A stretch of DNA of 47,958 nucleotides from QAMH01 sp900556425. Its GTDB lineage: Bacteria; Actinomycetota; Coriobacteriia; Coriobacteriales; QAMH01. Position 1 is the first letter of the stretch. Every line of letters starts with the position of its first letter. Positions 30,905 through 43,248 of the stretch are shown one piece after another. The notes under the pieces were generated by a model. That model had not been told where the DNA came from and did no database searches. It was given only the letters and a program-made list of their open reading frames with translations. Position numbers and translations under genes: made by a program. The stretch is taken from positions 1-47,958 of the forward strand of contig CABRZR010000017.1 in assembly GCA_902475535.1 (NCBI GenBank), read 5' to 3'.

Positions 30905-32941
30905 TCACTTCGCGTACTTCTCGAGCAGGCTGCCACCGCAGCTGGAACCGCAGCCCGCAGCGCACGAATAGCAGATGGGACTTGTCTTGATGCGGCGTTT
31001 AGGCAGCGGCGCATCAACGATGTCGCGCACGTTGGCCGGTCCGTCCAGCGGCAGACCCAGGACATGGTTGACCTCACAGTCGTAGAGACCGCCATCGTAA
31101 TCGACGTTGAGCTGCGTGCGGCACATGATGTGGGCGACGGTCGCACCGTTGTAGTTGTCCGCGAGCAGCCTGTTGTACGCATCATAGGTGCGCGCGGCGA
31201 GCAGCTTGCCGGCGAAGCGTCCCATGTTCCAGTTGTTCATCGCGTACAGCCCATTGAACTTCACGCCCTCGGCATGTTCGAGCTCGTAGCGATAGAAGTC
31301 CTCCAGGTCGGCCTGGTCGGGCGGCAGGAAGGGCCCGTCGACGTTATAGGCCAGGTCTATCTGCAGCTCGGGATCGACTCCGTAGCCAAGCACGTTCACG
31401 TCGCGCAGCACCTTCATGATGCTCGCGAAGCTACCGGCTCCGCGCTGCTCGTCCACGCCGGCGGCGTCGAAGTAGGGCATCGAGGTGACGAGCTTGACCT
31501 TGTGCCTGACGTAGACGTCCTTGAAATGCGCGTATTCGGGGTCGTCCAGGATGACGAGGTTCGAGCGCACGATCACCTGCTCGGCGAGCTTGGACGCCTC
31601 CCCGATGAACCACTCGAGCTCCGGGTTCATCTCGGGCGAACCACCGGTTATGTCCATGACCTTGAACCCGCCGGTCCTGAAGGCGGCGAGCACCGCCTCC
31701 ATGGTCTCGCGCGTCATGCATTCCTCGTTCTTGGGCGAGCAGGACAGATAGCAGTGGTTGCAGGCGAGGTTGCAGCGATAGGTGACGTTGACCTGCATGG
31801 TGTCGAGACTCGCGCTCTCGAGCAGGGCTTTGTCGTGAATGCGCTCGTCGAAGGGCTCGATGCCGAGCTTGGCGCAGGAGTCCTCGATCCACTCGAGGTC
31901 GACGTTGCGCTTGCCCCGCGTGACCTGCAGCGCGGCATTGGCCACCGCAAAGTCGAAGGGGCCGACGTGCTCGCGCCGCGGCGTTATCCTGAAGTGCTCG
32001 CCGTAGCGGCTGTTCTCGAGGAAGGTCGCCATGTTACCGCTGATGGCAACGGGACGGTCCTTGATGAAGCGCACCTCGCTATCGAGGTCGAAGTAGCGCT
32101 TGTTCTCGGGCATGGTGCCCAGGTAGGTCGCCGCCTGCTGGTAGTCCTCCTCGCGATCCTCGAACTTATCGCACTTGATGGCGCGCATGGTGCGCGACGC
32201 GAAGCCGATGCTGCCGAGCTTGGTCGCGATCTGGAAGTCCCCGACTTCGAGCGGCTCGTGGGCGACGTCATAGCAGACCTGCGTGCCGCACCGCACCAGC
32301 ATGCGGCGGAAGTCCTCGACGTACATGGCTCCGGACAGGCACTCGCCGCGCAGGATGGGATCGTCGTAGAAGCCCTCCGGCACGCGGCGGTTGGAGAATA
32401 TGTCCGAGAAGTACAGCTCTCCCCCGGGCTTGAGCACGCGGAATATCTCCTCGAAGAGCTCCTGCTTGAAGGGCGAGAGGTTGATCACGCAGTTGGAGAT
32501 GACGACATCGACGCTTTCGCTGGGAATCGCGGACATGTCCTCGATGTAGCTTTCGATGAACTCGACGTTGCTTTTGGGCAGGCCGAGGCGCTCGATCTGC
32601 GCGGCCTCGTGACTGCGCGCGAACTCGAGCTGGCTCGGCGTCATGTCGACGCCGATGACGTGGCCTTCCGGCCCCACGAGCTTGGCGGCGATGAAGACAT
32701 CGCGGCCCGTGCCGCAGCCCAGGTCGAGCACCGTGGCGCCTTCGAGCGCCGGTGGCAGGGGGCTTCCGCAGCCGTAGAAGTGCTCGATGATCTCTGGGTC
32801 GAGCTCCGGGAAGATGTCAAGCACGTATTTGGGAGGAGCGGTCGTTGCGCACGTGCATGCGGTGGTGCGCAGGTCATCGCTATCCGTAAGCGTCTCGCCG
32901 TAGTACTCGCGCACCATGGCGCGGATGTCGACCTCTGCCAT
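30905..32941 (-). CDS. ArsM-ArsS fusion: arsenite methyltransferase plus arsenosugar-type radical SAM
   Basis: This 678-residue fusion has two halves. The N-terminal half (about 1-330) is an ArsM-like SAM methyltransferase with DLGCGTGRD at 73-81 and both cysteines expected for As(III) binding: C151 in SNCVINLSP and C201 in RGECLSGAMY. Paired N-terminal cysteines ACTC are also present. The C-terminal half is a radical SAM enzyme of the ArsS type with YRCNLACNHC (C390, C394, C397) and the DUF3641 tail CRTQLNVDYDGGLYDC and CGSSCGG. In cyanobacteria ArsM and ArsS act in sequence to make a dimethylarsinoyl deoxyadenosine precursor of arsenosugars. The start at 32941 has AGGGAAG before it. It follows the CobW-type gene by 2 bp. 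Confidence 0.88.
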   Translation of the reverse strand: MAEVDIRAMVREYYGETLTDSDDLRTTACTCATTAPPKYVLDIFPELDPEIIEHFYGCGSPLPPALEGATVLDLGCGTGRDVFIAAKLVGPEGHVIGVDMTPSQLEFARSHEAAQIERLGLPKSNVEFIESYIEDMSAIPSESVDVVISNCVINLSPFKQELFEEIFRVLKPGGELYFSDIFSNRRVPEGFYDDPILRGECLSGAMYVEDFRRMLVRCGTQVCYDVAHEPLEVGDFQIATKLGSIGFASRTMRAIKCDKFEDREEDYQQAATYLGTMPENKRYFDLDSEVRFIKDRPVAISGNMATFLENSRYGEHFRITPRREHVGPFDFAVANAALQVTRGKRNVDLEWIEDSCAKLGIEPFDERIHDKALLESASLDTMQVNVTYRCNLACNHCYLSCSPKNEECMTRETMEAVLAAFRTGGFKVMDITGGSPEMNPELEWFIGEASKLAEQVIVRSNLVILDDPEYAHFKDVYVRHKVKLVTSMPYFDAAGVDEQRGAGSFASIMKVLRDVNVLGYGVDPELQIDLAYNVDGPFLPPDQADLEDFYRYELEHAEGVKFNGLYAMNNWNMGRFAGKLLAARTYDAYNRLLADNYNGATVAHIMCRTQLNVDYDGGLYDCEVNHVLGLPLDGPANVRDIVDAPLPKRRIKTSPICYSCAAGCGSSCGGSLLEKYAK

Positions 32942-32943
32942 GC

Positions 32944-34134
32944 CTATCTTCCCTCGTCGCCCATGTTGAAGCACTCGGTGAAGAACACCTGCGCATCCAG
33001 GTTGTACTTGTCGCAGACGAAGTCCACGGCATCATCGACGATGCGCGCAAAGGGACGCGATTCGCACACCGCACGGGCATTGATGATCATCGACATCTTC
33101 TTGTGCTTGCGCAGGAACGACTGCGTGTGCTCGATGTCGTAGTCGATGCCCAGAAGCGAGCACTTGTTGAAGTCACCGGCACCGGCCGTCGCGAAGGTCT
33201 TGAGGTGCGGGACGTTGCGCTTCTTCTCGATGAGCCCCATGCGGATCTCCTCGATGAGGTCGTCGATGACGGCGTTGCAGTCGATCTTCTCGTCGTCGAG
33301 CTGCTTGAAGAAAAGGCGGCGGTTATACCACGTAAGGGTCTTTTCGGCTTCCTGGAACTTCTCGTTATCACGTACCGAGAAGTTCTTGAGAAGGCTCTCA
33401 TGGGTTTCCAGATATTCGGCAAGCTCGGGGATGCCATCGCCGCGCAAAGCCGAGATGGTCATGACCGGGATATCCGGGCACGCCTCGCGCAGGAAGGCAA
33501 CGTCACGCTCGACCTCCTCGAGCGTCATGACGTCGATCTTGTTGAGGACGATGAGGTCGGCCTCCTCGAGCTGGAGCTGCATGAGGTACTTGATTTCCTC
33601 GGGCAGGTTGATGTCGTCGCCGTCAGGCAGCAGCAGCTTGATACGCTCGGGATCGACGAGCACCGTGAACGGCGAGAGCGTGATCCAATCCGCGCAATCG
33701 TCCACGAGACGATGGTAGACATGGTCGAGCGCTCCGACCCCCAGCCCGGGGATGTCGCTCATGACGAAGATGGCGCCATCGCGGTCGCGCAGGCGGCGAA
33801 TCTTGTCGATGGTGTTGTCCATCTGGTAGCAGATGCACCCGCTCGCGATTTCCTCGACCGTGCATCCGCTCGTTTGCGTGAGGTTGGTGTCGACGAGGTT
33901 CGCGCCCAGGTCGTTGGCGATGATGCCGACCTTGCCATAGGTCTTGTTCATGTGCTCGCCCAGGGCGATCATCGTCGTGGTCTTGCCCGCGCCCAGAAAC
34001 CCGCTCATGACCATGAAGCGAATCTTGCGATCAGACCCCCCGCTTTGGCCCTCGCTCGGTGCGGCCTTGGTCGTCGCCGTGTCCTCGTGCATGGCGGCAG
34101 CACCACCATAGGTATTGAAGGTATCGTACGGCAT
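32944..34134 (-). CDS. CobW/HypB/UreG-type P-loop GTPase
   Basis: This 396-residue G3E-family GTPase, typically a metallochaperone or cofactor-insertion protein, has a P-loop GFLGAGKTT (45-53), a SDIPGLG switch region and LNKID for guanine binding. The CxCC metal motif of classical CobW reads GCICYQ here, so its second cysteine of the pair is missing. A C-terminal domain follows (ITTSA-like region replaced by FTAG-type stretch FATAGAGDF). GGGAGG lies 8 bases before the ATG. It sits between the second methyltransferase (upstream) and the ArsM-ArsS fusion (2 bp downstream), so the three form an operon. The client metal or cofactor is unknown. Confidence 0.85.
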   Translation of the reverse strand: MPYDTFNTYGGAAAMHEDTATTKAAPSEGQSGGSDRKIRFMVMSGFLGAGKTTTMIALGEHMNKTYGKVGIIANDLGANLVDTNLTQTSGCTVEEIASGCICYQMDNTIDKIRRLRDRDGAIFVMSDIPGLGVGALDHVYHRLVDDCADWITLSPFTVLVDPERIKLLLPDGDDINLPEEIKYLMQLQLEEADLIVLNKIDVMTLEEVERDVAFLREACPDIPVMTISALRGDGIPELAEYLETHESLLKNFSVRDNEKFQEAEKTLTWYNRRLFFKQLDDEKIDCNAVIDDLIEEIRMGLIEKKRNVPHLKTFATAGAGDFNKCSLLGIDYDIEHTQSFLRKHKKMSMIINARAVCESRPFARIVDDAVDFVCDKYNLDAQVFFTECFNMGDEGR

Positions 34135-34152
34135 ATGCGTGCCCTCCCGTGA

Positions 34153-35250
34153 CTAACAGCAACTGGCGTTAATCGGCTGGTCATCCTCATCGTAGACGCC
34201 CTCGTAATCGGGTGCGGTCTTGATGATGTGATCGCCATGGGTGTCGCCAACATGCTGATCGCGATTGCCCGTGTACTCAAATGCCGCACTATAGCGCGAG
34301 TGAGCCGCTATTGCGGAGACGTTGCCGCAAACGGGGCAGGTCTTACCCGTGGGGAACTTGATGTTGAAGTCGAAGAGGAACATGTCCGGATAATCGGGGA
34401 GGTTGCCCTTGTAGGTCACCGTCTCGCCATAGGATTCGCAGACATCCTCGGCCCACCCCGATTTCATCACGCGCGCGGTGATGGTCGCGAACGCGATGTC
34501 GGGAAACAGCGCCTGCTCGCTTGCGCTCAGAGGCGTCTTGAAGGTCATGGGATAGCGCGGATCGAGCAGCTCAAAGTGCTGCACGAGCCTGCGAAAGTCG
34601 TTGATGTACATCGCACCGGCCAGACGCAGGGCACGAAGCTTGAGGTCGCGAGCCTTCTCGAGCGGAATGCGACGATCGGTGAAGACATCGGTGAAGTACC
34701 ACTCGCCGCCCTCCCTGAGGACGCGCTTGACCTCCTCGACATAGGCGTTCTTGTTCGGAGAAAGGTTGAAGGTGCAATTCGAGATGACGACGTCCACCGA
34801 TCCATCGTCAATCATGGAAAGATCCTCGGGCACGCCGTTGATGAACTCGACATTGCAGGCGTCATAGCCAAACTGGGCAATCTCCTGGTCGAGATACTTC
34901 TGCGCCTTGGCAAGACGCACGGGATCCGGATCGATGCCAATGACCTTGCCGCTTTCGCCTACAAGCTGTGCGGCGAGATAAGTATCACGGCCCGAACCGC
35001 AGCCAAGATCGACGACCGTGCAGCCTTCCAGCAACGGCGGCATGGGGGTGCCGAACTCGTGGAAGTAGTTCTTGATCTCAGCCGAGATATTGAAGAGCTT
35101 CTCGCGAACGGAGGGAGGAATGGTGTCGTCGGTGTCCCGCGTACGAGCAGTTGCCTGCGGGTCAGCATCCTGCAGCTTCGCAATCTCCTCGTAGTACTCC
35201 TTGGGATCCACATCCAACGTGTACCAATTGCGATAAGCTTCGTAATCCAT
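34153..35250 (-). CDS. ArsM-like methyltransferase lacking one As(III) cysteine, with CC tail
   Basis: This 365-residue SAM-dependent methyltransferase of the ArsM-like family has DLGCGSGRD at 81-89 and C159 in SNCTFNLSP. A zinc-like CPVCGN (C305, C308) is also visible. At the position of the second As(III) cysteine of ArsM (GECL.GA), it reads RALRLAGAMY, an arginine (R209). It ends in Cys-Cys (C364-C365). It may methylate a different metalloid form or a related substrate. GAAAGGG precedes the start. It is the first gene of the methyltransferase-GTPase-fusion operon, which is divergent from padR across 322 bp. Confidence 0.83.
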   Translation of the reverse strand: MDYEAYRNWYTLDVDPKEYYEEIAKLQDADPQATARTRDTDDTIPPSVREKLFNISAEIKNYFHEFGTPMPPLLEGCTVVDLGCGSGRDTYLAAQLVGESGKVIGIDPDPVRLAKAQKYLDQEIAQFGYDACNVEFINGVPEDLSMIDDGSVDVVISNCTFNLSPNKNAYVEEVKRVLREGGEWYFTDVFTDRRIPLEKARDLKLRALRLAGAMYINDFRRLVQHFELLDPRYPMTFKTPLSASEQALFPDIAFATITARVMKSGWAEDVCESYGETVTYKGNLPDYPDMFLFDFNIKFPTGKTCPVCGNVSAIAAHSRYSAAFEYTGNRDQHVGDTHGDHIIKTAPDYEGVYDEDDQPINASCC

Positions 35251-35572
35251 GTCGCGCCCTTTCTCGTTCGACTCAAAACCCAGGTTATAGACGCCGCCGT
35301 CATATGGAATGACGGCAATTCTGGCGTCACGCTATTTTTTACTTGCACTAGTAGCAGACTATATCCTATACTGGTTTATGTCAACTCGCGTCGCAGCTTA
35401 GCAACTGGTTTCCTCTTTCGTTGCGGGCAGATGCTTGGGGCGCGCTTCTAGGCCGGCGGGTCCCAAGCATCTCGCGAGGCAATTCACTGCCATAGACCAA
35501 GTCTTTGCCCCTGGGGCTCATTTTGGCGTATTATGGACTCTCCATTCATCTCACACGTAAGGGAGCCTGTCT
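35251..35572. promoter_or_regulatory. Divergent regulatory region of padR and the metalloid operon
   Basis: This 322-bp gap holds three dyads and two promoter candidates. Dyads are GCCGTCAT/ATGACGGC (35296-35303, 35309-35316), ATGCTTGGG/CCCAAGCAT (35431-35439, 35462-35470) and GCCCCTGGGGC (35507-35517). On the minus strand a -35 TTGACA (35384-35379) and a -10 TATAGT (35363-35358) have a 15-bp spacer. On the plus strand TATTAT (35529-35534) may be the padR -10. The last dyad lies just upstream of it and could be an operator for PadR. Confidence 0.55.
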
Positions 35573-36016
35573 ATGTGGTCTGCCTGCCATCCCAAGTCCG
35601 AGAAGGAGCTCAGCGAGTGCGGTCAGCTCGGCAAGAGCCTGAGCCGTCTCACCCAGCCCTCGATTCTCTCCGTGCTTGCAAAGGCAGATAAGCCCGTACA
35701 CGGCTATCTCATCATTCAAGAAATGTCGAGCGGTCCGATGTTCAATGGAAACGCCCCCGATCCGACAGGTATCTACCGCATCCTCAAGCAGATGGAGAAC
35801 AACGGTCTCGTCGTGAGCGAGTGGGACACTTCCGAATCCGGTCCCGCCAAGCGTTGCTATAACCTGACTGACGAGGGCAGGGCCTGCCTTCGTCGCTGGG
35901 TCGATGCGCTGGCATGCTATGCGGCAAGTATCCAGGACCTGCGCATTCTCGCATGCGATGCCCTTGACATTCCCGTTCCCGAGCAACCAACCTGCATGAA
36001 GGAGCTTGAGGTCTAG
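35573..36016 (+). CDS. PadR-family transcriptional regulator, cysteine-rich
   Basis: This 147-residue PadR-family winged-helix regulator has the core HGYLIIQEMSS and GIYRILKQMENNGLV. It holds seven cysteines (C5, C16, C95, C105, C115, C128, C141), an unusual number for a PadR protein. A thiol- or metalloid-responsive mechanism is therefore plausible but unproven. AAGGGAG precedes the ATG. It is divergent from the methyltransferase-CobW-fusion operon, and the region between has several dyads. It is followed by gltD, convergent, 17 bp on. Confidence 0.85.
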   Translation: MWSACHPKSEKELSECGQLGKSLSRLTQPSILSVLAKADKPVHGYLIIQEMSSGPMFNGNAPDPTGIYRILKQMENNGLVVSEWDTSESGPAKRCYNLTDEGRACLRRWVDALACYAASIQDLRILACDALDIPVPEQPTCMKELEV

Positions 36017-36033
36017 GACTGCACGGCACGCTC

Positions 36034-37464
36034 CTATGCGAGCGCCGCGCACACCTCATCGGCACACGCGAGCGCGTCAGCAATCGCCGTTGCGACAAGC
36101 GTCGACCCCATGCGCACATCGCCGGCAATGAAGACGGGTGCGGTTCCGTCGGCGCCCGCGCGCAACAGATGCACCTGATCTTCACGTAAGGGCTGCTCGA
36201 CGCCAAATGTATCGAACAGGCTGTCTTGCGCCCCGAGGAAGCCCTTGGCGATGAGCACGAGCTGCGCGGGGATGTCGTGCTCCGTGCCTTCGAGAAGATG
36301 CCGTCCGCCCTCGTATGAGAAATCCTGAATGCGTACGGCCTCAACCGCGTCGTCTCCGACAAAGCCAATCGTATCGGTCGCCCAGAGACGCGGATCTTCG
36401 CCGAAGAGCTCCTCGGCCTCGCGATGCCCATACCCCTGCTCGTAGGTCTTGTGCGGCGCTGGCCAGCACTCAAAGGCCTCGCAACTCGCCGGCGGGCGTT
36501 GCGCGCGAATGACCTGGGTCACGCTTTTGGCTCCTTGCCGCAATGCGCAGGCGACACAGTCAACACCCGTGTCGCCACCGCCGATGACCACAACGTCCTT
36601 ACCATCGGCATCGATGCTTGCCACGCGATCCTCAAACTGGGAACGCGTGACCTCGCCCAGGTATTCGAGCGCGAAATGGATGCCCGTAAGGTTTCGGCCC
36701 GTAATGCCGATGTCGCGCGGAACATTGGCACCGGCGGCCAAGATGACCGCATCGGACTCGGCAAGCAGCCTGTCTGCATGCTCGGTCGCGTCCACGTTGC
36801 AGATGAACTCGATGCCACTTCGCTCCATAAGCTCGATACGTTGCCGCACGACTTGCTTGGGAAGCTTCATGCTGGGGATACCGTAGCTGAGCAAGCCGCC
36901 GGGACGCTCGTCCTTCTCGTATACGCGCACGCGCAGGCCGCGCCGCGTGAGCTCCCAGGCAAGGGCAAGCCCCGCGGGACCAGAGCCGACGACACTCACG
37001 AGAGGCGACGCACTGTCTGCGGGCACGAGCGGCTGCATGCCATGCTCCCATGCGTAATCGGCAAGCAGGCGCTCGTTGTCGTGAATGGTGACCGCATCAT
37101 CGTGCAGCCCGAGGTTGCAGGCGGTTTCGCACGGTGCCGGGCACACACGCCCCGTAAACTCCGGGAACGGATTCGTGAGCTTGAGGCGCTCGTACGCCTC
37201 GTCGAGACGCCCGCGATACAGCAGGTCGTTGACCTCGGGAATGAGATTGCGCAACGGACAGCCCGTCATGGCGGCTATGTCGTCGAAAAGGCCGCCGCTC
37301 TGGCAAAACGCCACGCCGCAATTCATGCAACGGCTCGCTTGCTCGCGCTGCTCATCGGCGGAAAGCGGCACCGTAAACTCCTCGTAATCCGCCACGGCCT
37401 CGCCTGCGGAACGCACGCCATGTTCTTTGCGTGCGACCTGAAGGTATGCTCCCGTGCGTCCCAT
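36034..37464 (-). CDS. gltD: Glutamate synthase small subunit
   Basis: This 476-residue small subunit of NADPH-dependent glutamate synthase (GOGAT) feeds electrons from NADPH through FAD to GltB. The N-terminal Fe-S segment includes CMNCGVAFC and a further cluster of cysteines at VCPAPCETAC. The FAD motif GSGPAGLALA and the NADPH motif GGGDTGVDC follow. It starts 1 bp after the gltB stop, so the two are translated as an operon (gltB first). Length is typical. Confidence 0.95.
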   Translation of the reverse strand: MGRTGAYLQVARKEHGVRSAGEAVADYEEFTVPLSADEQREQASRCMNCGVAFCQSGGLFDDIAAMTGCPLRNLIPEVNDLLYRGRLDEAYERLKLTNPFPEFTGRVCPAPCETACNLGLHDDAVTIHDNERLLADYAWEHGMQPLVPADSASPLVSVVGSGPAGLALAWELTRRGLRVRVYEKDERPGGLLSYGIPSMKLPKQVVRQRIELMERSGIEFICNVDATEHADRLLAESDAVILAAGANVPRDIGITGRNLTGIHFALEYLGEVTRSQFEDRVASIDADGKDVVVIGGGDTGVDCVACALRQGAKSVTQVIRAQRPPASCEAFECWPAPHKTYEQGYGHREAEELFGEDPRLWATDTIGFVGDDAVEAVRIQDFSYEGGRHLLEGTEHDIPAQLVLIAKGFLGAQDSLFDTFGVEQPLREDQVHLLRAGADGTAPVFIAGDVRMGSTLVATAIADALACADEVCAALA

Positions 37465-37465
37465 G

Positions 37466-42091
<4,626 letters not shown>

Positions 42092-42205
42092 GCTCATACC
42101 TCTTCTTAACGGTAGCTGGTTCCCATAACTGCTGAGTAGGATAAGCGGGGCACGTTACGCCCATGTTTCGAATGCGAGTTTTTTTGGATGAGACAAAAGT
42201 CACCG

Positions 42206-42232
42206 GACAAAAGTCGCCGGGGCACTTTTGTC
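42206..42232. repeat. Palindrome, GACAAAAGT/ACTTTTGTC family
   Basis: A perfect 9-bp inverted repeat GACAAAAGT (42206-42214) and ACTTTTGTC (42224-42232) has the centre CGCCGGGGC. A partial extra copy (GACAAAAGTCACCG) lies just to the left, at 42192-42205. It belongs with the elements at 5115-5147 and 9348-9413. Confidence 0.78.
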
Positions 42233-42240
42233 TGGTTTCT

Positions 42241-42271
42241 GTGGGACAAGTGGACAGGTCATTTGTCCCAC
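42241..42271. repeat. Palindrome, GGACAGGTCATTTGTCCC family
   Basis: This 31-bp element is identical to the one at 15904-15934 except for one base in the centre (GTGGACAGG for GGGGACAGG). It lies directly after the GACAAAAGT palindrome, between xerD and gltB on the same strand. Confidence 0.8.
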
Positions 42272-42291
42272 AACTGCCATTCTTTCCACCC

Positions 42292-43248
42292 CTAGCGCAG
42301 CCTTGCTCGCGGATGCGTCGAGAGATACTCCTCACGGATATGACTTCTGTCGACGTGTGTGTAAATCTGCGTCGTCGATATGTCGCTATGGCCGAGCATC
42401 TCTTGCAAGACACGCAGGTCGGCCCCTCCCTCGAGCATGTGCGTCGCGAAGCTGTGGCGCAGAGTGTGCGGATGCAGACCCTCGATGCCCACGTTGCGCC
42501 CGTACTTCTCGACAAGTTTGCAGACGCTGCGTCGCGAGAGCCGGCCACCGCGTGCATTGACGAAGATGGCCTCCGGGTCCTGTGCAGCCGCAGCGCCCTT
42601 GGCGTGTAGATACGGACGACCATCGCGCAGATACTCGTCAAGCGCCTGGCGCGCGGAGCCCAAAAGCGGGACCAGGCGCTCCTTGCTCCCCTTGCCGCGC
42701 ACGCGAACGAGCTCGTCATCGAGCAGGAGGTTGCCAAAACCCAGGGAGGTAAGCTCGCTTACGCGCAAGCCACAACCGTAGAGCATCTCGAGAATCGCCC
42801 GGTCGCGAAGGCCAGCAGATGTCTCGGGGAAGGGCTGATCGAGCAATGCGGCGATTTGCTCGATGGTGATGGCCTGTGGCAAACGCTCGGCTTTCTTGGG
42901 TAGCGGAACTGATGCGGCAAGATCCGTCTGGGCAAGCCCCTCGCGCACGCAAAAGCGATGAAATCCCTTGAGGGCCGCGACATGGCGCTCCATGCTACTC
43001 GAAGCGTAATCGCGCCTATGGAGGTCTTCGATGTAATCGGTGATGTCGTCACGCTCGATGCCATCGAGCGCGTCAATGCCCGCAGCGTGCATGAAGGCGA
43101 GGTAATCGCGTAGGTCACGCTCGTACGCCTCGACACTTGCCGTGGAAAGCCCCCGCTCGACGGTAAGGCAGGTGAGATACTCGTCAAGGACGTCTCCGTA
43201 CGCACCGATATCGGCGTGCGTGTTCGCTTTTATGACGCGAGGCGCCAT
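42292..43248 (-). CDS. xerD: Site-specific tyrosine recombinase XerD
   Basis: This 318-residue tyrosine recombinase probably resolves chromosome dimers with XerC. Catalytic residues are visible: Arg in GLRVSEL, Lys in VRGKGSKERLVPL, His-x-x-Arg in HTLRHSF, His in GHSDIST and the tyrosine in QIYTH. The N-terminal SAM-like core-binding domain comes first. Its ATG shares bases with the stop of the M20 peptidase gene (TAATG), so it is translationally coupled to it. The XerD and XerC names rest on length and arrangement; both fit. No dif site was recognised in the window. Confidence 0.9.
   Translation of the reverse strand: MAPRVIKANTHADIGAYGDVLDEYLTCLTVERGLSTASVEAYERDLRDYLAFMHAAGIDALDGIERDDITDYIEDLHRRDYASSSMERHVAALKGFHRFCVREGLAQTDLAASVPLPKKAERLPQAITIEQIAALLDQPFPETSAGLRDRAILEMLYGCGLRVSELTSLGFGNLLLDDELVRVRGKGSKERLVPLLGSARQALDEYLRDGRPYLHAKGAAAAQDPEAIFVNARGGRLSRRSVCKLVEKYGRNVGIEGLHPHTLRHSFATHMLEGGADLRVLQEMLGHSDISTTQIYTHVDRSHIREEYLSTHPRARLR

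Noticed and set aside
30824..33142. A 772-codon plus-strand frame opposite the ArsM-ArsS fusion
   Set aside because: It starts within the 30819-30888 palindrome and is antisense to a gene with complete catalytic motifs.
42292..43248. XerD as a mobile-element integrase with the island
   Set aside because: It is coupled to pyrG and the M20 peptidase gene and far from the Mo island, and has the length of housekeeping XerC/XerD.
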